Assembly (NCBI RefSeq): GCF_000949135.2
Contig: NZ_JTAN02000013.1
Coordinates: 142,435-206,434 of the forward strand
Direction: 5' to 3'
DNA: 64,000 nucleotides
From: Burkholderia sp. USMB20
GTDB taxonomy: Bacteria > Pseudomonadota > Gammaproteobacteria > Burkholderiales > Burkholderiaceae
Below are positions 1 to 12,891 of the stretch, in pieces. The translations under genes and the position numbers were made by a program. How positions within the stretch are numbered: position 1 is the first letter of the stretch; every line of letters begins with the position of its first letter. The notes below the pieces were generated by a model that saw only the letters and a list, made by a program, of their open reading frames with translations, was not told the DNA's origin and did not search any database.

Positions 1-557
<557 letters not shown>

Positions 558-621
558 ACGAACGCCTCCGCCGTGCCGCCGGGCGAGTCCCGGCGTTGCG
601 GCGGGGCGCAGGAAAGCCGCC

Positions 622-1410
622 ATGTGGATCGATACGCATTGCCATCTCGATGCCGCCGAATTCGACGCCGACCGCGACGCGGTCACGCAGGCGGCGCGTG
701 CGGCCGGCGTGTCGCGCATCGTGATCCCGAGCATCGGGCGCGACAATTTCACGACCGTGCGCGAACTGGCGCAGCGCACGCCGGGCGCGGTCTATGCGCT
801 CGGCATCCACCCGATGTATACGCCGCACGCACGCGACGAGGATCTCGACCGGCTGCGCATGGAGATCGAGGCGAGCCTCGACGATCCGCGCTTCGTCGCG
901 ATCGGCGAGATCGGTCTCGACTACTTCGTGCCCGGGCTCGACGAAGCGCGGCAGCAATTCTTCTATCAGGGGCAGCTCAAGCTCGCGCGCGAATTCGACC
1001 TGCCGGTGCTGTGCCACGTGCGCAAGTCGCAGGACCGCGTGCTCGCCGGGCTGCGCCGCTTCGGCGTGCGGCGCGGCATCGCGCATGCGTTCAACGGCAG
1101 TTTCCAGCAGGCCGACGCGTATCTCGCACAGGGGCTGCATCTCGGGTTCGGCGGCAACGTGACGTTCGGACGCGCGTTGCAGATCCGCCGGCTCGCCGCG
1201 CAGTTGCCGCTCGACGCGATCGTCGTCGAGACCGACGCGCCCGACATCGCGCCCGAATGGGCGTACAAGTCCCGCAACGCGCCCGACCAGGTGCCGCGCA
1301 TCGGTGCCGTGCTCGCCGAGCTGCGCGGGATCGACGCGCACGCGCTGTCCCTATCCACAACGGCTAACGCGCTCGCCGCGCTGCCGCGACTCGCCCTTTC
1401 GTCCGCATAA
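622..1410 (+). CDS. tatD: TatD family metal-dependent hydrolase
   Basis: A 262-residue TIM-barrel deoxyribonuclease of the TatD family. These are metal-dependent 3'-5' exonucleases implicated in DNA repair and degradation. The metal ligands are all visible: H6 and H8 (THCHLD), E96 (GEIGLDY), H132 (CHVRKS), H155 (AHAFNG) and D205 (ETDAPD). The ATG at 622 follows an AGGAAAG ribosome site and gives the usual family length. It lies between lolD and comEC on the same strand, probably in one transcript. Confidence 0.95.
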   Translation: MWIDTHCHLDAAEFDADRDAVTQAARAAGVSRIVIPSIGRDNFTTVRELAQRTPGAVYALGIHPMYTPHARDEDLDRLRMEIEASLDDPRFVAIGEIGLDYFVPGLDEARQQFFYQGQLKLAREFDLPVLCHVRKSQDRVLAGLRRFGVRRGIAHAFNGSFQQADAYLAQGLHLGFGGNVTFGRALQIRRLAAQLPLDAIVVETDAPDIAPEWAYKSRNAPDQVPRIGAVLAELRGIDAHALSLSTTANALAALPRLALSSA

Positions 1411-1467
1411 TCGTTGCCGGAAGGCGCCGTGTCGACAGCGGCGGCGCCAGGTCGACGAGGAGGCGCG

Positions 1468-3975
1468 ATGCGCGTGTGGTGGATCGCGTTCGCGCTCGGC
1501 GTCGTCGTGCTGCAGCGGCAGGCGGCGTTGCCGGGCGCGGGCGGCTGGGTAGGCGGGGCGGTCGTGCTGGCCGGTTGCGGCGCGCTGCTCGCATGGTGTG
1601 CGCGGCGCCGTCGAACCCGCGCGATCGTCGCGCTCCGGTGGGTGCTGTGCGCATGCGCGGCCGGCGCGATCGGATTCGGCTATGCGGCCGCGCGCGCCGA
1701 ATGGCGGCTGCGTGACAGCCTGCCCGTCGAGCGGGAAGGGCGCGACATCGTCGTCACGGGCGTGATCCGCGGGTTGCCGGCGATCGACGACACCGGTGCG
1801 CGACTCGTGTTCGCGGTCGAGTCGAACGATGCGGGGCTCGCCCGTTTTCCCCCTCTGATCCGGTTGTCCTGGCGCGTGTACGGCGCGCGCGCCGCACGCG
1901 ACGCGATCCCCGATCTGCGCGCCGCGCAGCGCTGGCGCCTCGTCGTGCGCCTGAAGCGTCCGCATGCCGAGGCGAATCCCGGCGTGCGCGACAGCGAGGC
2001 GGCCTGGCTTGCCGCGGGCATTCGCGCGATCGGCTATGTGGTCGCGCCCGAGCGGGCGGAACTGCTCGACGCGCGTGCATCGGGATGGCGCGCGTCGATC
2101 GATCGGCGGCGCGACGCGCTGCGTGCCGGTATCGGCGATGCGCTCGGCAGCGGCGCGCGCCATCGCGGCATCGTGACCGCGCTCGCGGTCGGCGATCAAT
2201 CCGGCATCGGCGACGACGCGTGGCGCGTGCTGCGCAATACGGGCACGAGTCATCTGGTCGCGATCTCCGGGCTGCACGTCGGGCTCGTCGGCGCGATCGC
2301 CGGCGGGATCGCATCGATCGTCTGGCGGCGTCTGCGCTGGCGGGGACGTGCGGCGGCGCTGATGATTCCCGCGCCTTACGTGGCTGCCGTTGCCGCGCTG
2401 ACGGCCGCCGCCGGCTACGCGGCGCTCGCCGGCTTCAACGTGCCGGCGCAGCGCGCATGGTGGATGATCGCGGCCGGTGCGGCCGCCTATCTGGCCGGAC
2501 GCAGCGTGCCGACGTCCGCGATGCTGTGCGCGGCGCTCGGCGGCGTGCTGCTCGCCGATCCGTGGGCCGTGCTGTCCGCCGGTTTCTGGCTGTCGTTCGG
2601 CGCGGTCGCGGTAATCCTGATGGCGGTCGCGGGCTGGCGCGCGGTGCGCGAATTCGACGGGGGCGACCGGCGCGACAGCGGCGACGGTGCGGGGGATGGC
2701 ACCGCCGCGGTCGACCGCTGGAGGTGGCTGCGAGCAGGGTGCGCGCGTGCCGGGCGCCGAATCGCGGAGGCCACGCGCGTGCAGTACGCGGTGACGATCG
2801 GGCTCGCGCCGCTGACGGCCGCGTGGTTCGCGCAGATCTCGGTATCGGGGCCGTTCGGCAATGCATTTGCGATCCCGTGGGTCAGCGCCGTCGTGACGCC
2901 GATCGTGCTCGCCGGTATCGGATTGCCCGCGCCGTTGGACGGCTATGCGTTCCGGCTCGCGCATGCGGCGCTCGAACCGATGATGGCGCTGCTGGGGCAT
3001 CTCGCCGACTGGCCGGCCGGCGTATTCTGGCTGCGCATGCCCGACTGGCCGGTGTTGATGCTGGCGTGCATCGGCGTCGCATGGGTGTTGATGCCGCGCG
3101 GCTGGCCGCTGCGCTGGGCCGCGCCGATCACGTGGCTGCCGCTCGTCGTCCCCGCATCCGATGCGCCGCCGCCGGGCGGTTTTCGCCTGACCGTGCTCGA
3201 CGTCGGGCAGGGCGCGTCGGTGCTGGTCGAGACCGCGCGCCGGACCTTGCTGTTCGATGCGGGGCCGGGGCCGGAGTCGACCCATGCCGGCCAGCGGATC
3301 GTTGCGCCGTCGTTGCGCTCGCGCGGAATCCGGACCGTCGATACGCTCGTGCTCAGTCATGCGGACGCCGATCATGCGGGCGGCGCGGCGGCCGTCTATG
3401 CGGCCGCCGAGGTTCGCCAGCTGGTCGCCGGCATCGCGCCGCGGCACCGGCTGTGGCGCGACGCGCAGGCGGCCGGCGTGACCGATCGACTGCCTTGCGC
3501 GGCCGGGCAGCGGTGGACCTGGGACGGCGTCGTCTTCACGATGCTGTGGCCGCCGCGCGTGGCGGCTGCCGGCTCGTCGAACGAACAATCGTGCGTGCTG
3601 CGCATCGACGCGGGCGACACGTCGGCATTGTTGACGGGCGACATCGAGGCAGGCGCCGAGCGCCACCTGGTGGCCGACGCGCGCGACGCGCTGGCCGCGC
3701 AGATCCTCGTCGTGCCGCACCATGGCAGCCGCACGTCGTCGGTCGAGCCTTTCCTCGATTCGGTCGGGCCGCGCGTCGCGGTATTTCCTGTAGGCTATCG
3801 CAATCGCTTCGGGCATCCGCACCGGACGGTCCTCGCGCGCTACGAGGCGCGCGGGATTCCGTTGCCGCGCACCGATCGCGACGGGGCCGTGCGGTTCGAC
3901 GTCGCGCCGGCGGGCGGCGGTTTTGCATTCGAGCGTTATCGCGATGCGCAGCGACGGTACTGGATGGATCGGTGA
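1468..3975 (+). CDS. comEC: DNA internalization competence protein ComEC/Rec2
   Basis: Polytopic inner-membrane channel that carries single-stranded DNA into the cytoplasm during natural transformation. It has an N-terminal hydrophobic block and DUF4131-like region, the Competence domain (around residues 220-520, with TSHLVAISGLHVGL) and a C-terminal metallo-beta-lactamase-like domain with LSHADADHAGG near residue 630 and VPHHGSRTS near 750. The ATG at 1468 is chosen because AGGAGG sits at the right distance before it and a hydrophobic segment starts at once. A GTG at 1429 and a TTG at 1414 are in-frame alternatives. Length (835 aa) is normal for beta-proteobacteria, and the frame is intact. 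Confidence 0.93.
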   Translation: MRVWWIAFALGVVVLQRQAALPGAGGWVGGAVVLAGCGALLAWCARRRRTRAIVALRWVLCACAAGAIGFGYAAARAEWRLRDSLPVEREGRDIVVTGVIRGLPAIDDTGARLVFAVESNDAGLARFPPLIRLSWRVYGARAARDAIPDLRAAQRWRLVVRLKRPHAEANPGVRDSEAAWLAAGIRAIGYVVAPERAELLDARASGWRASIDRRRDALRAGIGDALGSGARHRGIVTALAVGDQSGIGDDAWRVLRNTGTSHLVAISGLHVGLVGAIAGGIASIVWRRLRWRGRAAALMIPAPYVAAVAALTAAAGYAALAGFNVPAQRAWWMIAAGAAAYLAGRSVPTSAMLCAALGGVLLADPWAVLSAGFWLSFGAVAVILMAVAGWRAVREFDGGDRRDSGDGAGDGTAAVDRWRWLRAGCARAGRRIAEATRVQYAVTIGLAPLTAAWFAQISVSGPFGNAFAIPWVSAVVTPIVLAGIGLPAPLDGYAFRLAHAALEPMMALLGHLADWPAGVFWLRMPDWPVLMLACIGVAWVLMPRGWPLRWAAPITWLPLVVPASDAPPPGGFRLTVLDVGQGASVLVETARRTLLFDAGPGPESTHAGQRIVAPSLRSRGIRTVDTLVLSHADADHAGGAAAVYAAAEVRQLVAGIAPRHRLWRDAQAAGVTDRLPCAAGQRWTWDGVVFTMLWPPRVAAAGSSNEQSCVLRIDAGDTSALLTGDIEAGAERHLVADARDALAAQILVVPHHGSRTSSVEPFLDSVGPRVAVFPVGYRNRFGHPHRTVLARYEARGIPLPRTDRDGAVRFDVAPAGGGFAFERYRDAQRRYWMDR

Positions 3976-4040
3976 GTTGGTGTGATGGCGCGCGGCGGGA
4001 ACGAAGAGGCCGGACACGTGCTGGAGCAGCGGAGCCCGCC

Positions 4041-4138
4041 GACCGCGAAGCATGGGACGGGGGTAGGTGCTGAAGCGCTAACTCCGATCGACCGCGAAGC
4101 ATGGGACCGGAGTAAGCGCTAAAGCGCTAACTCCGATC
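4041..4138. repeat. Two tandem copies of a 49-bp repeat with an internal hairpin
   Basis: Copy 1 is 4041-4089 and copy 2 is 4090-4138. They match at 44 of 49 positions and a third copy appears to begin (gac) before the sequence diverges. Copy 2 contains an almost perfect inverted repeat at 4108-4135: arms CGGAGT/ACTCCG, an A-A mismatch, self-complementary AGCGCT arms and an AA loop. The repeat lies just before the ribosome site (AAAGGAGA, 4142-4149) of the next gene, so it may be in that gene's leader. Confidence 0.85.
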
Positions 4139-4158
4139 GACAAAGGAGACATTGGCGT

Positions 4159-5004
4159 TTGAAGGACATCCTCCACTTCTCGCATGCGAACGGTTTTCCG
4201 GCCTCGACGTACCGGACGATCTTCGCCGAGCTGGCAGACGACTATGACCTGCGTTACATCGAGCGCATCGGTCACGACCGCCGCTACCCGGTGACGCGCG
4301 ACTGGCCGCATCTCGTCGAGCAGCTGCTCGACGACATCGGCAGCCGCTACGAGCGCCCGGTCTGGCTCGTCGGCCATTCGCTCGGCGGCTACCTGTCGCT
4401 GATGGCCGCGCTGAAAAAACCGCACTGGGTGCGCGGCGTGGTGATGATCGATTCACCGATCATCGCGGGATGGCGCGCCGGCGCGCTGCGCGCGAGCCAG
4501 TGGGCCGGGCTCGACGAGCGGCTGTCGCCGGCGGCCGCGACGCGCAACCGGCGCACGCGCTGGGCGAGCCGCGACGAAGCCTGGCGGCACTTTCACGAGA
4601 AACCCGCGTTCGCGCGCTGGGACGAGCGGATGCTGTCGGACTACATCGACCACGGCATCCCGCAGGCGGGCGCCGACGGCGAACGCGCGCTCGCATTCGA
4701 CCGGCAGGTCGAATACCTGATCTACCGGACGCTGCCGCACACGCTCGGCCCGCGCCTCGCGCACGGCGCGCCGGTGCCGCTCGGCTTTCTCGCCGGCACG
4801 CGCTCGCGCGAGGTGCGGCAGGTCGGGCTCGAGGCGACGCGCCGCGCCGCGCGCGGGCGCATCGAATGGATCGAGGGCAGCCACCTGTTCCCGATGGAGC
4901 GGCCGATCGAGACGGCCCGCGCATTGCAGCGGATGCTGAATTCGCTGAAAACGGCGGAGGGCGGCGTGCCGCGAGACAGCGCGGCGCTCGCGAACAGCGC
5001 CTGA
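4159..5004 (+). CDS. Alpha/beta hydrolase family protein
   Basis: A 281-residue soluble alpha/beta hydrolase. The nucleophile elbow is GHSLGG near residue 75, with the oxyanion HANGFP segment near the N-terminus and a likely catalytic histidine in EGSHLFPME near residue 240. The substrate is unknown. The start is a TTG at 4159, about 10 bases after a good AAAGGAGA ribosome site; no better in-frame ATG precedes the conserved N-terminus. The gene sits alone between comEC and pyrG, with a 49-bp tandem repeat in its leader. Confidence 0.85.
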   Translation: MKDILHFSHANGFPASTYRTIFAELADDYDLRYIERIGHDRRYPVTRDWPHLVEQLLDDIGSRYERPVWLVGHSLGGYLSLMAALKKPHWVRGVVMIDSPIIAGWRAGALRASQWAGLDERLSPAAATRNRRTRWASRDEAWRHFHEKPAFARWDERMLSDYIDHGIPQAGADGERALAFDRQVEYLIYRTLPHTLGPRLAHGAPVPLGFLAGTRSREVRQVGLEATRRAARGRIEWIEGSHLFPMERPIETARALQRMLNSLKTAEGGVPRDSAALANSA

Positions 5005-5128
5005 CGCCTTGGTCCGGTGCTCCGCGTCCGGCGTGCGCGGTTGCACCGGCCGGCCGGCCGGTTCGCCCCGGCGCGCACGGCTGGCGCGGCACAGCGCGAA
5101 AGGGCGGGATCATCGCGTCAATTGCTGA

Positions 5129-6832
<1,704 letters not shown>

Positions 6833-6835
6833 AGC

Positions 6836-7690
6836 ATGAAGCTGTGCGATTTCGAGGTCGGTCTCGACCAGCCTTTCTTCCTGATCGCGGGTACCTGCGT
6901 CGTCGAATCGGAGCAGATGACGATCGACACGGCGGGCCGCCTGAAGGAGATCTGCGAGAAGCTGAACGTCCCGTTCATCTACAAGTCGTCCTACGACAAG
7001 GCGAATCGCAGCTCGGGCAAGTCGTTTCGCGGCCTCGGAATGGACGAGGGCCTGCGGATCCTCGGCGAGGTGAAGCGCCAGCTCGGCCTGCCGGTGCTGA
7101 CCGACGTGCATTCGATCGAGGAGATCGAGCAGGTCGCGTCGGTCGTCGACGTGCTGCAGACGCCCGCGTTCCTGTGCCGCCAGACCGACTTCATCCACGC
7201 GTGCGCACGCTCGGGCAAGCCCGTCAATATCAAGAAGGGCCAGTTCCTCGCGCCGCACGACATGAAGAACGTGATCGACAAGGCGCGCGACGCGGCGCGT
7301 GAAGCCGGGCTGTCGGAAGACCGCTTCATGGCGTGCGAGCGCGGCGTCTCGTTCGGCTACAACAACCTTGTGTCGGACATGCGCTCGCTCGCGATCATGC
7401 GCGAGACGAACGCGCCGGTCGTGTTCGATGCGACCCACTCGGTGCAGCTGCCGGGCGGGCAGGGCACGAGCTCGGGCGGCCAGCGCGAATTCGTGCCGGT
7501 GCTCGCGCGTGCTGCCGTCGCGACGGGTGTTGCGGGCCTGTTCATGGAAACGCACCCGAATCCGGCCGAAGCGAAGTCGGACGGCCCGAACGCGGTGCCG
7601 CTGAACCGGATGGGCGCGCTGCTGGAGACCCTCGTCACGCTCGACCAGGCGGTGAAGCGCAATCCGTTCCTGGAAAACGATTTCAACTAA
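6836..7690 (+). CDS. kdsA: 3-deoxy-8-phosphooctulonate synthase (KDO-8-P synthase)
   Basis: Condenses arabinose-5-phosphate with phosphoenolpyruvate to make KDO-8-phosphate for the lipopolysaccharide inner core. The 284-residue TIM barrel carries family signatures [26 protein letters not shown] and [11 protein letters not shown], and PEP-binding lysine and arginine residues are in place. A cysteine in the AGTCVVES segment is compatible with a metal-dependent form. The gene starts 3 bases after pyrG and is followed by 106 bases with no gene before eno. Confidence 0.97.
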   Translation: MKLCDFEVGLDQPFFLIAGTCVVESEQMTIDTAGRLKEICEKLNVPFIYKSSYDKANRSSGKSFRGLGMDEGLRILGEVKRQLGLPVLTDVHSIEEIEQVASVVDVLQTPAFLCRQTDFIHACARSGKPVNIKKGQFLAPHDMKNVIDKARDAAREAGLSEDRFMACERGVSFGYNNLVSDMRSLAIMRETNAPVVFDATHSVQLPGGQGTSSGGQREFVPVLARAAVATGVAGLFMETHPNPAEAKSDGPNAVPLNRMGALLETLVTLDQAVKRNPFLENDFN

Positions 7691-7766
7691 AGATCGAATG
7701 AACCATGCGACGGCCTCGCGCGTCAGTAGCGTAAGCAATGTCGGCGCGCATGCCGTCGCAGTTTGA

Positions 7767-9080
<1,314 letters not shown>

Positions 9081-9108
9081 CGCGCTACTATCGGGTTCGT
9101 CATCTCGA

Positions 9109-9139
9109 CGCCGCTCTGTGCATGTCGCGCGGAGCGGCG
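9109..9139 (+). terminator. Weak hairpin after eno
   Basis: An 8-bp stem (CGCCGCTC 9109-9116 with GAGCGGCG 9132-9139) lies between eno and ftsB. Only a short pyrimidine run (cttctt) follows, so it may attenuate rather than end transcription into ftsB. Confidence 0.3.
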
Positions 9140-9162
9140 CTTCTTATATCTGCGTCTCTTAC

Positions 9163-9588
9163 ATGCGGCTTGTCACTGTCGTCCTGATTGCCTTGCTGGC
9201 GCTCATTCAGTACCCCCTATGGTGGGGACACGGCGGCTGGTTGCGGGTGCACGAATTGCGCCAGCAGCTCGGCGATCAGTTGCAGAAGAATGCGGACGAG
9301 AAGCTGCGCAATGAACGGATCGCGGGCGAAGTGCAGGATCTGCAGGGCGGTACCGCGGCCATCGAGGAGCGCGCGCGCTACGAGATGGGCATGGTGAAGG
9401 ACGGCGAAGTGTTCGTGCAGTTCGTATCGCCGAACGCGCCGGCCAGCCCGCTGAACAACACGCCGTCGAGCACGTCGACGCGCGGTACCGTGTCCGCGGC
9501 ACCCGTGCGTGTCGTGCCGAACCCGCAGTCGATCGCGAAACCGTCGCGGCATCACGGCGGCGAGAAGGGCAAGGCCGCGCATCACTGA
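9163..9588 (+). CDS. ftsB: Cell division protein FtsB
   Basis: Bitopic divisome protein that forms the FtsQLB complex and helps activate septal peptidoglycan synthesis. There is one N-terminal membrane segment (about residues 4-22, [17 protein letters not shown]), then a coiled coil (about 28-70, [14 protein letters not shown]) and the conserved ERARYEMGM motif. The ATG at 9163 is preferred over the in-frame GTG at 9118 because it puts the membrane helix at the N-terminus as in the family; no strong ribosome site is visible. The Ser/Pro/His-rich tail after residue 95 is longer than in E. coli. Confidence 0.88.
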   Translation: MRLVTVVLIALLALIQYPLWWGHGGWLRVHELRQQLGDQLQKNADEKLRNERIAGEVQDLQGGTAAIEERARYEMGMVKDGEVFVQFVSPNAPASPLNNTPSSTSTRGTVSAAPVRVVPNPQSIAKPSRHHGGEKGKAAHH

Positions 9589-9610
9589 GCGCGGGAGTCC
9601 GAACCATTGA

Positions 9611-9638
9611 AAAAGCGCGGGAAATGCCGCGCTTTTTT
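9611..9638. terminator. Bidirectional intrinsic terminator between ftsB and lipoprotein gene
   Basis: A 10-bp stem (AAAAGCGCGG 9611-9620 with CCGCGCTTTT 9627-9636) with a GAAATG loop is flanked by A and T runs. It can terminate ftsB on the plus strand and the convergent lipoprotein gene on the minus strand. Confidence 0.85.
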
Positions 9639-9682
9639 ATTTCCTGCCAGTCGTCAATCGGGTCGGTCGACGCGATGTCGCG

Positions 9683-10042
9683 TCACCACCACCAGCCCGG
9701 GTAACCGTAGCCATAGCCGATGCCGGTGCCCCACCGGTTGCCCCAGCCGCCGCCGTAATAGCCGCCGTAGACGGTCACGGGCGGCGGCGAGTAATACGAC
9801 CACGCGCGCGCGGCGGCCTCGGCTGCCATCGCGTCGTTCTGCTCGCGCAGCACCTGCCGGTCGATCTCGTCGTAGCGTTTGCGCTCCGCGCTCGACAGGG
9901 CGGGCGGCCGGCCGCCCGACGCGCCCGGCTCGGGCAGGCGGCTCAGGATCGTCGACGAAGGCGGCTGCACCGCGCAGCCGGCGAGGGCCAGCGTGCCGGC
10001 TGCGACGCTGGTCAGGACGAGGGTGCGGAACGGGCGATTCAT
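9683..10042 (-). CDS. Small Gly/Tyr/Trp-rich lipoprotein of unknown function
   Basis: A 119-residue predicted lipoprotein. A signal sequence ends in the lipobox LALAGC, so the mature protein would begin at that cysteine. The middle is charged and helical (ALSSAERKRYDEIDRQVLREQND). The C-terminal 45 residues are very rich in Gly, Tyr and Trp (YGGYYGGGWGN, PGWWW), resembling small outer-membrane-associated proteins of other beta-proteobacteria. GGAG precedes the ATG at 10042. No function can be assigned. It converges on ftsB across a shared terminator. Confidence 0.75.
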   Translation of the reverse strand: MNRPFRTLVLTSVAAGTLALAGCAVQPPSSTILSRLPEPGASGGRPPALSSAERKRYDEIDRQVLREQNDAMAAEAAARAWSYYSPPPVTVYGGYYGGGWGNRWGTGIGYGYGYPGWWW

Positions 10043-10179
10043 GAGTTTCTCCAGCAGCGCGCCGCAGTGCAAAGCGGCTTGCGCCGAAGGCGGGACCTGC
10101 GGCGCGTGAGCCGTACGGGCGACGCTCGTGCGTCATTATGCGCCCGCGCCCGCATCGCGGGCACGGACGCGCGGCGCGT

Positions 10180-11130
10180 TCAGTGACGCTGCTCGGTCGC
10201 GGGCGTGATGCCGGTCGCGAGTTCCGGCGCGGCGAACAACTGCGCGACGTCGACGGGATCGAATTCGTAGCGCTGGTTGCAGAACTCGCAGTGGATCTCG
10301 ACGTGACCGCGCTCGACGATCACGCTGTCGACTTCGTCGCGGCCGAGCATGCGCAGCATCGCGCCGACCTTCTCGCGGGAGCACGAGCACTGGAAACGCG
10401 TCCCGGCCGGGTCGAAGTGCTGCACGTTTTCCTGCCAGAACAGCCGGCGGAACACGACTTCCGGTTCGACCTCGAGCAACTCCTTGGCGGACAGCGTGCC
10501 GCCGAGCGTGCAGACGCGCTCCCACGTGTCGGCGTCGGTCTCGGCGTTGCGCGGCACGATGCCGCCGTCGCCCGGCAGCTTCTGCAGCAGCATGCCGACC
10601 GCGCGGTCGCGATCGGCCGCGAGCCACAGCCGCGTGTCGAGCTGCTCCGAGTGGTGCATGTAGTGCTCGAGCACCTGCGACACCGATTCGAGCGGGCCGT
10701 CGACGCCGTTCAGCGGCACGATGCCCTGGTACGGCTGCTGGCCCGGCAGCTTCTCGGCCGGGTCGAGCGTGATCACGCAGCGGCCGTGACCGCTCGCGTT
10801 GACGAGCGACGCGAACTGCATGTCGTCGCCGATCGTCTGCGCCGCGTCGCCGGCGAACTTGGCCGTGGCGCGCATCGACAGGTCCGAGCCGCACTGGACG
10901 ACCAGCATCTGGACCGGTCCGTCGCCGAAGATCTGCATGATCAGGGTGCCGTGAAATTTCAGGTTCGCCGACAGCAGCGCACACGCGGCCATCATCTCGC
11001 CGAGCACCGTGCGCACCGGGGCAGGGTAGTCACGGCGGGAAAGCACCTCTTGCCACGTGTTGCGCAGCGACACGATCTCGCCGCGCACGGGTGCCGAATT
11101 GAACATGAATTTCTGTAACTGGTCGCTCAC
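10180..11130 (-). CDS. hslO: Redox-regulated chaperone Hsp33
   Basis: Cytoplasmic holdase activated by oxidation, which releases a zinc ion and unfolds the C-terminal region. All four zinc cysteines are present: C248 and C250 (CSC) and C281 and C284 (CEFC). The N-terminal chaperone domain shows SDQLQKFMF and the APVRGEIV segment. The start is a GTG at 11130 after an AAGGAAG ribosome site, giving 316 residues; a longer upstream frame would run into the neighbour. It lies 25 bases after the gamma-carbonic anhydrase gene and is probably co-transcribed with it. Confidence 0.95.
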   Translation of the reverse strand: MSDQLQKFMFNSAPVRGEIVSLRNTWQEVLSRRDYPAPVRTVLGEMMAACALLSANLKFHGTLIMQIFGDGPVQMLVVQCGSDLSMRATAKFAGDAAQTIGDDMQFASLVNASGHGRCVITLDPAEKLPGQQPYQGIVPLNGVDGPLESVSQVLEHYMHHSEQLDTRLWLAADRDRAVGMLLQKLPGDGGIVPRNAETDADTWERVCTLGGTLSAKELLEVEPEVVFRRLFWQENVQHFDPAGTRFQCSCSREKVGAMLRMLGRDEVDSVIVERGHVEIHCEFCNQRYEFDPVDVAQLFAAPELATGITPATEQRH

Positions 11131-11155
11131 TCTTCTTCCTTGAAATCCGCGCGAA

Positions 11156-11680
11156 TCAGCCGATCCGCACGAGTTGCTCCTTGAAATGCGCACGCCGCTC
11201 GACGTACGTCTTCGCATTGGCGCGCAGCCGCGCGATGTCGTCTGCCGACAGCTCGCGCACGACTTTCGCCGGGGCGCCGAGAATCAGCGAATTGTCCGGG
11301 AACGTCTTGCCTTCCGTCACGACCGCGCCGGCACCGACCAGACAGTTGCGGCCGATCACCGCTCCATTCAAGACCACCGCCTGAATCCCGACCAGCGAAC
11401 CCTCGCCGATCGTGCACCCGTGCAGCATCGCCTGGTGCCCGATCGTCACGTTTTCGGCAATCGTCAGCGGAAAGCCCGGGTCCGTATGCAGGACCGCGCC
11501 TTCCTGGACATTGCTGCCGGTGCCGACCGTGATCGTCTCGTTGTCGCCGCGAATCGTCGCGCCGAACCAGACGCTCGCGTTTTCCTCCAGCACGACCTTG
11601 CCGATGATGGCCGCCGTATCGGCGACGAATACGCTTTCGTGGATCGTCGGGGCCGTCTCGCCCAGTTTGTAGATCGTCAC
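11156..11680 (-). CDS. Gamma-type carbonic anhydrase-like protein (YrdA/PaaY family)
   Basis: A 174-residue left-handed beta-helix protein built from hexapeptide repeats (for example VAD-TAAIIG, VVLNGAVIG). Conserved histidines in VLHTDPGFP, IGHQAMLHGC correspond to the metal site of gamma-class carbonic anhydrases, though many relatives have little measured activity. The start is a GTG at 11680 with AGGAG before it; the longer in-frame extension is not conserved-looking. hslO follows 25 bases downstream on the same strand. Confidence 0.9.
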   Translation of the reverse strand: MTIYKLGETAPTIHESVFVADTAAIIGKVVLEENASVWFGATIRGDNETITVGTGSNVQEGAVLHTDPGFPLTIAENVTIGHQAMLHGCTIGEGSLVGIQAVVLNGAVIGRNCLVGAGAVVTEGKTFPDNSLILGAPAKVVRELSADDIARLRANAKTYVERRAHFKEQLVRIG

Positions 11681-11832
11681 GGAGTCTCCTGGTCTCTTCG
11701 ATGATGGGCGCCGGTAGAATGGCGCGTCTGGCGTGCCGGGCGCGTTGCGTGACGGCACAAACGCTTATTGTAAACCGTCGCGTGCGTGCGCTCCCGCGAT
11801 GCGCGCGAATGGTGCCCCCGTTTTGATGACGC

Positions 11833-12683
11833 ATGCAGCCTTTTTCCCTTACCGCGGCGCCGCCGTTGCGTGCGCCGCGCCGCCACTCGACGCGCTGCGG
11901 ATCGCCGAGCCGGCCGCGAAGGCGCGCAGGTCCGTGCGCTGTATGACGCGCTGCTCGCCGGACAGGCCGCGATCGCGCCGGCGCTCGGCCTGACGAGCCG
12001 GCGACCTGCCCGGCCGTCCGGCGCGCCCGCCGCTCGTCGAGCCGCGCCAGCTCGAGCGCCGCAGCATGCGCTCGCCCGCGGGGCGCGCGGTGTTGCTGCA
12101 CGCGCTCGCGCATATCGAATTCAACGCGATCAACCTCGCGCTCGACGCCGTGTGGCGCTTCGCCGGCATGCCCGACGCGTTCTACGCGGACTGGCTGAAG
12201 GTCGCGGCCGAGGAGGCCTATCACTTCACGCTGCTGTCCGACCGGCTGGCCGGGTTCGGGCATGCGTACGGCGATTTCCCCGCGCACAACGGGCTGTGGG
12301 AGATGTGCGAGCGGACCAAGGCCGATGTGCTCGCGCGGATGGCGCTCGTGCCGCGCACCCTCGAGGCGCGCGGGCTCGACGCGTCGCCGCCGATCCGTGC
12401 GCGGCTCATGCAGGCGGGCGACGACGCGTCCGCGGCGATCCTCGACGTGATCCTGCGCGACGAGATCGGCCATGTCGCGATCGGGAACCGCTGGTTCCGG
12501 CACTTGTGCGACGCCGCCGGCCGCGATCCGGTTCCCACCTACCGCGAGCTTGCCGAGCGGTACCATGCGCCGCGGCTGCGCGGCCCGTTCAATTTCGACG
12601 CGCGCCGCACCGCGGGATTCGAGCAGGCGGAGCTGGACGAACTCGCCGCGCAGGACATGCCGGACGGCCCGGCGGCGGGTTAG
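11833..12683 (+). pseudogene. Ferritin-like DUF455 family protein, broken by several frameshifts
   Basis: The C-terminal 205 residues (from 12066) are a clear DUF455 ferritin-like four-helix protein with EEAYHF and DEIGHVAIGNRWFR metal-ligand motifs. Upstream, the coding signal changes frame. A start-like MQPFSLTAAPPLR (from 11833) is in one frame, LDALRIAEPAAKA (about 11890-11928) in a second, RALYDALLAGQAAIAPALG (about 11932-11990) in a third, then LPGRPARPPLVEPRQLERR (from 12006) runs into the intact part. Each jump fits loss of one or two G residues. It is either a decaying gene or a stretch of sequencing error; the undamaged C-terminal part suggests the latter or a very recent event. Confidence 0.75.
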
Positions 12684-12855
12684 GGCGAGCGGGCGCCGCC
12701 GGCTCCGGACGGGCGGGCGAACGCTGCCGCCGGCTGGCCACACGGGCCGCTCGGCGGCATTTCCGTGGCAGCCGATGCGCCGGACACGTACCGTCGGCTC
12801 ACCGTCGCTAGAGCGCAGCCTCGACTGCCGGGCGCCGGAACGGAAGTGTCATCGC

Positions 12856-12861
12856 TATAAT
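12856..12861 (+). promoter_or_regulatory. Candidate -10 element before hydrolase gene
   Basis: TATAAT in the context CGCTATAATCG lies 31 bases upstream of the ATG at 12892. No good -35 hexamer is found 16-18 bases upstream. Confidence 0.45.
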
Positions 12862-12891
12862 CGAACGACCATTCTTTTTTTGGCGGCTGCA

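Noticed and set aside
1351-4053. Minus-strand frame of 900 codons opposite comEC
   Set aside because: Its composition (Arg, His, Asp, Gln-rich with no hydrophobic pattern) is typical of antisense frames in high-GC DNA; comEC on the plus strand has clear domains.
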